DNA from: Trichomonas tenax
Lineage: Eukaryota; Parabasalia; Trichomonadida; Trichomonadidae
Direction: 5' to 3'
Assembly (NCBI GenBank): GCA_023091735.1
Contig: JALKBU010000145.1
Location: forward strand, 1-64,000
Length of the DNA stretch: 64,000 nt
The translations under genes and the position numbers were made by a program. The notes under the pieces are model-generated. The model did no database searches. It saw nothing but the letters and a program-made list of their open reading frames with translations, and was not told the DNA's origin. This document shows positions 20,064 through 29,818 of this stretch, one piece after another (the first letter of the stretch is position 1; the number at the start of each line of letters is the position of its first letter).

Positions 20064-21823
20064 ATGGAACGCTTAAACTTCGACGCAATAGCCTACGACC
20101 CAAGTGAGTTCATTAAGTCGATGGTAGGCGTCGTGAGGCACCACTTTTTGAACGATTCTGCGCTCTTTTTGAATAGAATTTGGCCTCCAGTTGTTAAAAA
20201 GACGAACAATTTCATTCCTGAGATATTCAACTTCTTCGTTGAGATCGTGAAGAGCTTTCGAACCCACAGACATTCTTGAAATGGATTTCGAATGGTATAT
20301 TCGCTTTAAGTTGGCCAAAAGTTGACCATAACTTCCATACTATTGCTGTTGGCAAAGGAAAGGTCGAGAGAAAGCCGAGTTCGAGCGTTTTCTTGCAGGT
20401 TGTCGCGACATTAAATGCAAGCGTAGACAATATCTTTGATAACACAATGTCACGCCTTGATTGTATCGCCAAAATAGAGATTGACAAGCAAACAGGTGTC
20501 CTTTCGTTCTTTAACTCTTCTAATAATAAGATATTTGGTCTCAAATTAGATGATCCATCATCATTGAAATTCTGGCCGCAAATCACAAGCCATCCGACAA
20601 ATAGCCACAACCCATTCCTTTCTCCATCACAGGGCCCATATCCATCTTCATTTTTGAATGATTTCGCGAAGCTTTTGATTAAGCCTGATTCTGCTGTCTC
20701 GTCAGCAATCCTTGGATGCATCTACGGCGATCCAGACACAATAAGAAGCTTTCTTCCAATGATTTATAACGTATACCATCGATATCACTCTTGTATGGCC
20801 TTATTCAGCCTTATTCTCATCACAGACATAGAGAAGAGCAACGGAAAGATCGGATACTTGAAGTCTCGAAGATCATTAACGTACTATTTGATGGAAGTCA
20901 TTGTTGACAATGCTTGCGCTGAGTTCGATGAATCATTCCTTAACAAACTGATCAAATACATCAACGATCGTCCTTCGTTGGACTTAAAGAATCCAAATCA
21001 AGACACAATGATTGTTTTCTTCTCTACAATGAAATACATCATCAGCTGCAATTCAATCATTCCGAACGAATTCTCTCTCATAATGTCTATGATCAGGTCA
21101 TACACAATCCTCGTAGACAACAGAAAAAGAGTTTTAAACTTGATTGCATCGATTTTCACGCGTCATTTGATTCGTAGCTACGTCAAGAATGTTTTCAAAG
21201 GCAATAAGTTCGCAGTGCCATATCAAATTGTTTACCACGTCTGCAAGACAATTATTCTTAAGAGATACTTCCTTAACGCGCCACCAGAGTGGGAGGACAA
21301 GCTTACAAACACCATCATACCGAAGATTGACACATTCCTTTGCTCCATTTCTGAGTTCCCTCTTGTCACAACTCTACCGTTGAAGAAGATCACAGAACAC
21401 AAGAAAGAAATGTCCATTAAGTCCGTTATAAACTACATCACTTACCACTTCCCTCAATATTTGAGGTGTTTGGAAGATTTCTCGATTCCAACAAAATTAT
21501 ATCCAACAACACTGGGTTGGCAGCTCGCTGTTGCAATATCCAACATGTTCGTCAACCAGGGCGATCAGAAAGAACTTCTCAATGCCTACAAGAGAAGAAA
21601 ACCAAAGATTTTAGAGCTAGTTGAGTCAGAACCAGAGAGCGATGATGAATTGGCGTTCAAAGGCGCAAACAAGAAGAAACTTTCTATCGTTCCAAACCTT
21701 CTCGTTGAGTGTCCAGAAGAAGTTATAAAGAAGAAGCCAAAGATAAAGAAGAAAGTTACATATATTTACATCAACAAGAAGGTGTACAGGAACAGGGATC
21801 GTCCAAAGAAGCCAAAGAAGTAA
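20064..21823 (+). CDS. Unrecognised protein with basic C-terminus; N-terminal reading frame broken
   Basis: Residues from ATG 20064 (MERLNFDAIAYDPSEFIKSM) run in one frame to a TGA near 20277. A second frame, open from about 20240, carries 515 residues to 21823 but lacks an ATG until 20447. Both parts look coding, so one base is probably lost near 20240-20275, or the two are joined by an atypical intron: TCGAACCCACAG at 20257-20268 resembles the trichomonad 3' splice motif at 9 of 12 positions, but no GTATGT-like donor is visible. The body is helical (RSFLPMIYNVYHRYHSCMAL). An acidic patch (ESEPESDDE) and a lysine-rich tail (KKKPKIKKK, RDRPKKPKK) suggest a nuclear or nucleolar protein. Family unknown. 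Confidence 0.6.
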
Positions 21824-22230
21824 TATTTCATACTATATTTGTTATTATGTTAAATACGATAAAAAAAACTATTATGTATTTAATTACCACCATCTGCGTA
21901 TTTCATGCTCATTCTCTTAAAAAAAATATTATAATAAATTTAAAATCCACAAGATATCAAAAAGGAATTGACATTCATTAATGATATCATTCATCAATAC
22001 ATGAACATATGATATTATATATAAAATAATATATATGAAAAATACAAAAATAAATTGATTCAATAATATTATGAATTTAAAAGGTCCATAATTAAAGAAT
22101 TGCTACTGATTGGAAGATGTATATTGTTTAAATAATAAATAGTGACATGTTACCATGAGCAGAAAACGGTGATGAAGAATTTTGTCACTAATGGTATGTC
22201 AGACGGTTTTCAGTGCCAAAATAAAAAGTG
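21824..22230. other. AT-rich spacer
   Basis: Low-complexity AT DNA with an ACATGT site near 22142-22152 and the inverted TGACATGTTACC/TGGTATGTCA pair. No gene seen. Confidence 0.4.
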
Positions 22231-22515
22231 TTTATATAAAAAAGTATTTATTAGACGAGAAAAGCAAGGATAAGGAGTGATATTTCAATGCTCCATTCGA
22301 TATACAATAAGAGGCTAGAAAATCAGCTGTTTTGATGGTACTTTTTGGGTGAAGAAATTATTTCTTTCGTTGAAAAACGAGAAGAGAAACGGGAGAGTTC
22401 TTTGCTGTAGGACAGAAAGCAGAGTGTGTGATTGTGGAAGGGACGAGGATGGTTAGAACATCATCAAGGACAAACTTTCCCTCCCTCCATATGTATTTTA
22501 TGTATCGTCTTGTAA
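22231..22515 (+). repeat. 285-bp dispersed repeat, copy A (inverted partner at 48780-49064)
   Basis: This block is repeated in opposite orientation at 48780-49064 with the same length and about seven mismatches by eye. In both copies one plus-sense frame reads like protein (FDGTFWVKKLFLSLKNEKRN, then GRVLCCRTESRVCDCGRDED, a shared TAG, and NIIKDK). It is therefore a duplicated piece of a dead gene or element. No terminal inverted repeats or target duplications are visible. Copy A lies 288 bp before the Myb start. Past its end the frame style continues (IGDILRLRQSGNFLRYLDYL, near 22570-22665). Confidence 0.85.
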
Positions 22516-22786
22516 ATTTTTTTCCAATCTGTGACATGTTTTTTCTGTCTTATATTCAAAAATTGCAAACATCGGTGATATTCTACGTTTAAGACAAAGT
22601 GGAAATTTTCTTCGATATTTGGATTATTTGAAGGGAGAGGAATACAGCGGTGATGATCTTGAAATGTTTTATTAAAACTCAATTTTGAATGACATTTTAA
22701 CATATCATCTGACAAAATCATGTTTCGGATGGAGGTTATATGTCTCACAATTGTGGCACCGAAAACCGCTGAGCATGTGATTGTTG

Positions 22787-22791
22787 TCATT
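22787..22791 (+). promoter_or_regulatory. Initiator match (TCATT) for the Myb gene
   Basis: TCATT fits the trichomonad initiator TCA(C/T)(A/T). With transcription from A22789 the 5' leader would be 14 nt, the short length usual in trichomonads. Confidence 0.5.
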
Positions 22792-22802
22792 AAATAGTAG
22801 CA

Positions 22803-23471
22803 ATGAATCAGACTGTGCTCATACAGAATGCTGCTAACTTGAAAATATCCAAAGTCAAGTGGACACAGTTGGAGGACCAGTTGTTGACAAGTGTTGTTAC
22901 TCGATACGGCTCCAATCGTTGGGACTTCATCGCGCAACATGTTCCAGGTCGTAATGGGCGTCAGTGCCGTGAGCGCTGGTTATCAATGCTGTCCCCCGAT
23001 GTTTGTCACAGTGCCTGGACAGATGACGAAGACAAGAAACTTCTTCGTCTTCAGAGTGAACTTGGCAACCACTGGTCATCCATTGCTAAGAGTCTGCCAG
23101 GCCGCACCGCTATCATGGCGAAGAACAGATTCCGCCTCCTCTATCGTCGCGAGAAAGCTTCAATCCAAAGTTCACCAAACACATCAAACGCAACGCGCAT
23201 AACACAACGAACAACGAACAACACATCTCCGTACAGCACGTCAGTCGACAATACAGCGTCTGCCTCTCCAGACCTCTCTTTCTCTCCTTCCTCACCTTCA
23301 CACATCAGTTTACAAGATAATGCTGTTGTTTCACGGCAACCGTCATTGCCACAGCCAACAGTCCAACAGACACCAGTTGAATGTGACTCAGAGTCTATTT
23401 TCGAGAACTTTCTGTTTGAAGAAGATGTCTATCTTCAGCCTGTTGATGTCTTCGAAGGCAACATCTTCTGA
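22803..23471 (+). CDS. R2R3 Myb-type DNA-binding protein
   Basis: 222 aa with ATG close behind an initiator match. Two Myb repeats occupy about residues 17-66 and 69-117. The spaced tryptophans are W20, W40 and W59, then W72 and W91, with phenylalanine (F110) at the sixth position. The recognition helices are NGRQCRERWLSML and TAIMAKNRFRLLY. The rest is a Ser/Thr/Pro/Gln-rich tail ending in acidic segments (SESIFENFLFEED), plausibly an activation region. Trichomonads have many short two-repeat Mybs that act as gene regulators; its targets are unknown. The gene is intact and ends in TGA, evidence for the standard code. The GC content is higher than its surroundings. Confidence 0.92.
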   Translation: MNQTVLIQNAANLKISKVKWTQLEDQLLTSVVTRYGSNRWDFIAQHVPGRNGRQCRERWLSMLSPDVCHSAWTDDEDKKLLRLQSELGNHWSSIAKSLPGRTAIMAKNRFRLLYRREKASIQSSPNTSNATRITQRTTNNTSPYSTSVDNTASASPDLSFSPSSPSHISLQDNAVVSRQPSLPQPTVQQTPVECDSESIFENFLFEEDVYLQPVDVFEGNIF

Positions 23472-23891
23472 ACCATTTTTACCCCACCCTTCTTTTTGTT
23501 TGTAGTTATAAATTTTGATATTTTTTTCATATTTTCTTTTTTATCTTCATTTTACCTTACCAATACATTCAGATACGGTCCAGCATGTAATCCTTTTAGA
23601 TAAGTAGCTCAAAAACATGTTTGTAAAGTATTGCAATTTATTGATTCTGTTTTAAGCTATAACAAGTTGACAACTCCGTTTCAGATTGCAATGTATCGAT
23701 ATTTGCCATTAGATGGAGATGTTTTGTCTGTAATTCAATTTTGACCATGAAATCAAATATAAAACACTTTCGTTGTTGATTGTATTGTAATATGTTATGT
23801 CTGTATAGTCTATGGTTAGAATGCCATGCAATAAAAAGACTTAATTTCAAAACAAAATCCATGTTTAAAATAACAAATACTATAATCACAG

Positions 23892-24788
23892 TTAATCTAT
23901 CAGTTTCAGTCTCTTGGTCTTCGGCTTGATGACCATAGACGCTCTCTTCTTCAATTTAGATTGTGATCCATTCAATCTTGGGAAATTAGAAGGAACCTTC
24001 GACTTGGCAGCCGATATCTGTTTAAATATGCTATTTTCCAGCAGCTCATCGACAAATGGCCTATCTTTTGGATCATAAGATAAACATTGCTCAATAATGT
24101 GTTCTACGTCTTTGTCTTCGACGATATCGAGTCTCGGCCTCTTAAATAAGACGTTCTTGCACACATCCATTGAGTTCTTTATATCCCAAGGGAATGTTCC
24201 AGTGACAAGGAAATAGAAGGTGACTCCAACTGCGAAGATGTCAGCCTTCTTTGGGTCATATGCCCTCATTTCTAGGACCTCTGGTGCCATGAATGGCAGA
24301 GAACCCCCGTAGTGGAGCTTTGTGATGTCGCACTTAGTTCCAAGGCCGAAATCACAAAGTTTGACTCTGTTGTAGTAATCAATCAAGAAATTTGCTGGTT
24401 TGATATCCAAATGAGCAATATTATTATCGTGACACGCTTTAACACACTTTAGCACACCCTGGAGGTATGCGTACAACTGGCTTTTAGTGATTTTGCTATG
24501 TGTTTTGTGAAAATCTTTTAATGATTCTGGACAAAATTCAAGAAATAGATAGATACAATCTTTGTATGTTTCACAGGAGTAGAGCTTGACAATGTGTGGA
24601 TCATCTAATACTTTCAAACATTCTACTTCTCCTTCATGGTACTTGTTTGAAGGAATTGATTTCAGTGCGAACTCTCTCTTGTAGGAGTTGTCGTACACAA
24701 GGTATACAGTGCCGCACTGCCCCTTCCCTATAACACCATTGAAGACCAATCCTTTAGATTGGATGTAGTCTAAGTCCACTGCGTTCAT
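23892..24788 (-). CDS. Serine/threonine protein kinase
   Basis: 298 aa, ATG at 24788. Glycine loop GKGQCG (21-26), lysine K43 (FALKS), catalytic loop HLDIKPANF with D128, DFG 146-148, and APE 168-170. All catalytic residues are present. The usual HRD is HLD, so the arginine that contacts the activation loop is missing (non-RD type). The C-terminal ~35 residues are basic (KKRASMVIKPKTKRLKL) and look like a nuclear localisation signal. The short domain without extra modules suggests a CAMK-like or lineage-specific kinase. An initiator match lies 15-19 nt upstream. Confidence 0.9.
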   Translation of the reverse strand: MNAVDLDYIQSKGLVFNGVIGKGQCGTVYLVYDNSYKREFALKSIPSNKYHEGEVECLKVLDDPHIVKLYSCETYKDCIYLFLEFCPESLKDFHKTHSKITKSQLYAYLQGVLKCVKACHDNNIAHLDIKPANFLIDYYNRVKLCDFGLGTKCDITKLHYGGSLPFMAPEVLEMRAYDPKKADIFAVGVTFYFLVTGTFPWDIKNSMDVCKNVLFKRPRLDIVEDKDVEHIIEQCLSYDPKDRPFVDELLENSIFKQISAAKSKVPSNFPRLNGSQSKLKKRASMVIKPKTKRLKLID

Positions 24789-24802
24789 TTTTATGGCGAA
24801 AA

Positions 24803-24807
24803 AATGA
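24803..24807 (-). promoter_or_regulatory. Initiator match (TCATT) for the kinase gene
   Basis: On the minus strand TCATT reads from 24807 to 24803, with A at 24805, leaving a leader of about 17 nt to the ATG at 24788. Confidence 0.45.
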
Positions 24808-25233
24808 TCTGATGATAATTCAAAGAAACTATTGAATTAAAAACATTAGGAATTTGAGATATTCATTGTATATATTCTAATTCTAGTGATTCCGGAAAGA
24901 GTCATCGCTTTCAATTTTTTAAATTAACATGAAAATTATGGTGAAATTAGGCTTGGAATACATAAATAAGACCATTGTCAAAAGCATAAAGCTCAAGATT
25001 CTACAGAACGTGCTTTTCTTCAATATTTGTTTAAAACGTGCTTTGTACAGTGTTTTGGATAAATGGAGATATAAAAAGATATATTTACAACGTATCAAAA
25101 AAGCATTTTACGATTTACACTTTTTAGGAAAAAGCACGTTTCCATTTTTAAACTTTTCTGAGCACTTAATTCAATAGTTCTTTTGTGAACAGCCCTCAAT
25201 ATTTTTCTATCAATGAAAAGCCTTTCTTATATC
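24808..25233. other. Intergenic DNA; one doubtful small open frame
   Basis: A plus-strand ATG frame at 24929-25177 (82 codons, Lys/Ile/Leu-rich) has no motif and could be chance. Nothing else seen. Confidence 0.35.
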
Positions 25234-26159
25234 ATCTTTAGACCTGTTAATGTAGGGTATGATAATATGTGACGAAAGTAACAGGTTTACATGTCGGATC
25301 TGACATTATTTTGACACGTAAATTATGTAATTATTAATTAGGGGTAAGTATTAAATTTTAACATAAATGAAAACATTTGCTATGATTGACTCTGGAAGGC
25401 TCAACTATGGATTGGCTTGAGCCTTATCATAGTGCTTCGTTGGATTAGCAAGCCAGTCCATAGTCGAGCCTTCCAGCGTCAAACGTCGAAATTTCCCTAT
25501 TAGAAGGCTCTGAAAAACAAAATCATGGACTGTATTGAATAAAACCTCGTTGGATTAGCAAGCCAGTCCATGATTTTGCCTTTCAGAGTCGAAATTCGAA
25601 AATGATAGAAATATTCCGACTAAAAGGCTATGAAAAGCAAAAATATAGAGATCTGACGCTATATGACACAGTTTATATTCATTATATCTATAAATAAATT
25701 TTTAATTAAACCACATAATTCTCTTCTAAACTGCAATATTGAACAAAAATGATTTTGTATTGTAATGGAAAATAGATATAAGAGCATCTCCAACTAATCC
25801 TGAGGCATAAAAGGGAATTTGAATGAAATCTGTAAAATTCAATTTTGATCAAAAATTTATGATCAATTTTATTAAAAAATGAATGAAATTTCGACGTTTG
25901 ATGCTGGAAGGCTCGACTATGGACTGGCTTGCTAATCCAACGAAGCACTATGATAAGGCCCAAGCCAATCCATAGTTGAGCCTTCCAGAGTCAATCATAG
26001 CAAATGTTTTCATTTATATTATAAAAATGGCCGACGGTGTTAGATATACTCCCTTTTATATTATGTCATTTTACATGTCAAAAAATCGTCAAATCTGATA
26101 TGTAACCCCGTCACTTTTCGTGACACATTATCACACACCACAATCTTTAGAACTATTAA
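25234..26159. mobile_element. Nested foldback element, 892 bp, with long inverted ends and 17-bp flanking repeats
   Basis: The element spans 25251-26142. Its ends are inverted copies of about 240 bp (25251-25495 and 25885-26142), roughly 75-80% alike at the outer parts and almost identical at 25360-25495 versus 25885-26020. Each inner arm is itself a hairpin (GGAAGGCTCAACTATGGATT ... TCCATAGTCGAGCCTTCC), and a diverged third hairpin of the same design lies at 25505-25590. Directly outside both ends are near-identical 17-mers (25234-25250 and 26143-26159, 15 of 17 matching), which look like a target duplication. No open frame that could be a transposase is inside, so it is non-autonomous. Confidence 0.8.
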
Positions 26160-26783
26160 ATCTATTTTCATCGAAAATTTCACTGATTTTTTATTGTGTT
26201 TAATCTGTTTATGATTTTACCTTTTTGATCATGAAATCATTCTTATCATTGGTAATGTTGCGTAAAACGTATTGTGAAATGTAGCAAAACTATTGAATTG
26301 ATATTGTACTGTTTTTGAATAATGTAAATATCTCAAAAAACATATAGGTATATTAGATTCATATTGGTATAATAATTATTTTTCGACAAATAAATTTAAT
26401 CTCTGTCACATTTATAATAAAAGTTGAAATTTGTGTAAAAGGGATTATAAAGTTATATAGAGCATATACTATTGAAAAAACCGACTTTAACGCATTTAAC
26501 AGATTATGTCACTTTTATTAATGAACAAATGGATTCGTTGTGAGAAACAAGCACATCAGACAGTTGCAGTGCACGCTGAATTCATATTATAGTATCATAA
26601 TAAGTATTTTTAACCCTACAAAACAAAGAAAAACCAAAATTTATATGCAAAAATGAAAATTTCTATTCAAGAACATTAATCGAAGCTATCAATTTGTTAC
26701 AGAATGATTAAAAGATGATCTTGAAACTTGTCAAAGCATCTAAATCAACAATCTCAGGCTCTCATTTTAAACCTTCTTTACTC
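26160..26783. other. AT-rich spacer
   Basis: No gene or repeat recognised between the foldback element and the transposase pseudogene. Confidence 0.4.
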
Positions 26784-26823
26784 TTGACATGTAAATTATT
26801 TATGACAATGGTTTACATGTCAA
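26784..26823. repeat. Perfect 12-bp inverted repeat of the TGACATGTAA motif
   Basis: TTGACATGTAAA (26784-26795) faces TTTACATGTCAA (26812-26823) across 16 nt. It lies about 220 bp beyond the end of the transposase reading frame and might be a protein-binding site or part of an element end. Confidence 0.6.
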
Positions 26824-27045
26824 ATAGTTTGGCTTGAAGATGCAGTATATGAAGAGCAAACAACACGATCATAGTGAACTAGTTCAAGCAGCTTATGAAG
26901 AGCAATCAATGATGTTTGCAGCAAACTAGATACAGTATCTAATGATAAGAAATTAATAACGTTGCAGTGAATTAAATGAATCAATGATGATACTTGAAGA
27001 GACTTAGAAGAAGAATCACTGATTCCATTGTACCTATTGATCTCA

Positions 27046-28767
27046 TTATCTGGTATCCATATGCTGTTGTTGGCGTTGCATGGCCACTGTTTGAGAGGCT
27101 TTGCGAACCTGTTGACCTCTTTGTGGTTCCTCCAGGAACTGCCGAACTTGAGCAGGCAAAAATTGCACGATTCCCTGTGCAAAGACGCGCAGTTGGTTAA
27201 TGGCTCGTCTTTCCTGCTCTTGTCTCTGTCGGCTCTGCGCCTGTTGCTGTACAATGATTCGCCTTGCATACTCCATGAGATCCACAGGCTTGAATACCCC
27301 TTGATGTTCTACGAGCGACACCAAGCCTATGGACAAAACACCTGGAGTTGCCATTGTACATGCCATCAGCCGCAGAGGATCTATATCTAGATCAGTTCCT
27401 CGAGGAACTCTGCCATAAGAATGGCGGAAGAGCTCAACGAGCATTGCGGGTTCGTTGAGGAATCTGTCGTTGATGAGGTTGGGTCTGCCGACGGGCCTTG
27501 CAACTGCAGCTATATACGGGTTGTTTAAGGCTCGCTCAGGGTCCAGCGGGATAAGGCCGGATGTCCTAAGTGCCGCCTTAATGTTCGTCGATGTGCAGAC
27601 CTCATCAAAAGCCGCGATGAAGGACTGCATCATTATCAGTCGCAGCTCCTTCGCCGTATAAGATGCCCGCGTCGATAGTCGACCTGTGGTTGGGTCGAGA
27701 ACTAGCGAACGAGTGTCAAAGTTCCTCTTGAACTTTGCTTTTAGTAGCCCTTAGATTCCCACGTCTAAGGGCTGTAATATATGTGAGCTATGCCCTGGGA
27801 AGATAAGAACATCGATGTTGAATATGTCAAGCAAGTACATTGCTTCGAAATTCAACCTTGAACCATGGCTGTCAAGCAAGAGCAAGAAAGCCTCATCTCT
27901 TTCGGCTGCTGTCATTGTAGCTCTACGACGCTGGACTTCTGCAATCAAAAAGATGGTATATACAAGAAATAAGTTCTTGTTGATCCATCCCGAGTCCGAA
28001 GAAGCTACAAATAGATCGTCGTCTTCGATTTCTTTATCCAATTTCTTCTTTTTGGGCAGGATCAAGAAAGGTTTGAGAGCTGTGCCATCACCGAAGATGG
28101 TTATTGCGGCAGTTATGTGTGGCAACTGGCAGGTTTCCGGACTCACTGCAACCCCTTCTCTGTGCTTTAGCACCTTGTATTTGCACTTTGAAAAAAGCAT
28201 GGTCTCATCCATATTTATTTTAAATTTGGGCCTTTGTCCGAGAAGGTATCCGTGCTTCCGGGAAAAGCTCATTATGTAATTGCGGTCGCAAGTAGAACGA
28301 CGAATTTCGTCGATTGTACGTGGGGAACAGATTTCAATATCAACTCATTCCGCCATCTTATTGAGCTAAGAGCGGCTCGGGTTTTCGAAGTGGCCTTCAA
28401 GTCTCTTGATCAGTTGAGTAGAATTGAGTGCTATGAGGATTCTCACGGCCGATTTGTAGCGGAACTGCATGAGGTTGGAAACCATCGCTGACGCCATGGC
28501 AGTAGTGACGCAATTGAGGTCATCTGACATCTGTCGGATGATATCTTTAAAATTCTCTTCGTCAATAGGGGAAAGGAGAGTGTAACCCCCAGAAGGTTGA
28601 CCTTTTGTCCAAGGACGAAGAGTAGCCAGACGCAAGATTGCCCTTGCCACTGTCTTTTTTGTGATTGAAAAATGCCTGGCTATTTCTGAATAAGATACTC
28701 TTGCAAGTCGCATGCGCAGGAGTGTCAATTGATCGTTAGTGGTGTAGCCTTTGTTATAAGACTGCAT
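27046..28767 (-). pseudogene. Pogo/Tigger-type DDE transposase, inactivated
   Basis: From ATG 28767 a helix-turn-helix region reads LARVSYSEIARHFSITKKTV. The DDE_1 core follows with the three acidic residues in NMDET, LLLDSHGS and LQPLDVG, then a C-terminal helical part rich in Gln/Arg. The family cuts and pastes DNA elements with TA targets. The gene is dead: two frame changes near 28330-28390 and an in-frame TAA at 27751-27753; otherwise one frame runs from about 28330 to 27046. Its GC content is clearly higher than the AT-rich flanks, and its decay is light, suggesting a recent arrival. I could not find the terminal inverted repeats. Confidence 0.88.
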
Positions 28768-29184
28768 GATTTATCTATGTTCTTCCAAATTCATAAAGCT
28801 GTCCTGCATTGTGAAAATAATAAACGACTACCTCAGAAATTCCGGAACACGACCAAATTCGTCGTTTCAAAAAATAAAAATTGAAGTAAAAATTATGGTC
28901 TCATTTTGATTTTTTGGTGACCAAAACCGTTCAAAAAATGTAAACTCTTCAAATTTCTGAGTGTGTAAGATATAAATTGCTGTAAACCAATCAATTTTTC
29001 AATCCACGCACAAAATGGTACACATATAAGAATTGTGGTACACGAACATTCAAAACACGTTAATATTCCATTAAACGAAAAGTGACACTTTAAAAAAATA
29101 ACGTTTGTAGGCATCCTTTGAACCAGAACAAACTTGAAATGCTAATATCAGGTCTGATTTGGTGCAAAGAATGTCTACAAAGTC
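28768..29184. other. Flank of the transposase pseudogene
   Basis: AT-rich DNA that may include the 5' end of the pogo element. A GACCAAATTCGTCGT stretch at 28851-28865 resembles GACGAATTTCGTCG at 28298-28311. No gene seen. Confidence 0.35.
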
Positions 29185-29310
29185 GTTCAGGACAAAATCA
29201 GCTAATTTATTGAAATTCCGATTTCGTCCTGGACGAGTAGCAAAAACTAGTTGCGACTGTCTCAAAGACACCATGGGGACCCATCCTCATGCTGTCTTTG
29301 AGACAGTCGC
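29185..29310. repeat. Two consecutive hairpins, one with a perfect 18-bp stem
   Basis: The first hairpin pairs GTTCAGGACAAAATC (29185-29199) with GATTTCGTCCTGGAC (29220-29234), 13 of 15. The second is perfect: GCGACTGTCTCAAAGACA (29253-29270) and its exact complement at 29293-29310, with a 22-nt loop. They are GC-richer than the surroundings. A structured RNA or the relic of a foldback element are both possible. Confidence 0.7.
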
Positions 29311-29818
29311 AGTCTCTCTTGACTTCGCTCTTGTAGGAAAAAGGCAAAATCATATTTGTCACTTTTTATGATTGAGACCCCACCCCTCTAATTTTAAAAT
29401 CTAACATGTAAAGTGTCGCTTTTCATTCGCTGGATTATTATACGCTTCAATTCTTATCATTGGTAATATATATTCTTCGATATTTTAGATAAGCAATGAT
29501 GTCAAATTCCTTACTTGCTTATTTTATACTTTTCCTTTGGTTTGTAGACTATAGTCATTCATACGGACCTGTGGAAGATGTTTGGCTTGATTACCTCATT
29601 TATCTGAAATAACGTTTTTTCCAGAATGTTCTAAATTCGTATGTCTCAGATTTCATACATCTCAAAAACCCTCAAAGTACATAGTTTCATATTTCAAACG
29701 CAAGTTTTTCGATATTTTAAAAATCACATTTGTTGTGTTTGAGCTATTTTAGAAAGATTGATATGTTTAGATGGGTAACTAAATGAGAAATATATACAGC
29801 AAAATGAATAAATAAACA
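29311..29818. other. Intergenic DNA
   Basis: Holds an ACATGTAAAGTGTC site at 29404-29417, a relative of the recurrent motif. No coding sequence recognised. Confidence 0.4.

Noticed and set aside
20073..20721. Minus-strand frames opposite the unknown gene (one reads MSVGSKALHDLNEEVEYLRN)
   Set aside because: The piece looks protein-like, but the plus-strand frame continues coding for 500 residues beyond it; the antisense frame has no continuation.
24929..25177. Small protein of 82 residues before the foldback element
   Set aside because: No homology features, base composition like its intergenic flanks.
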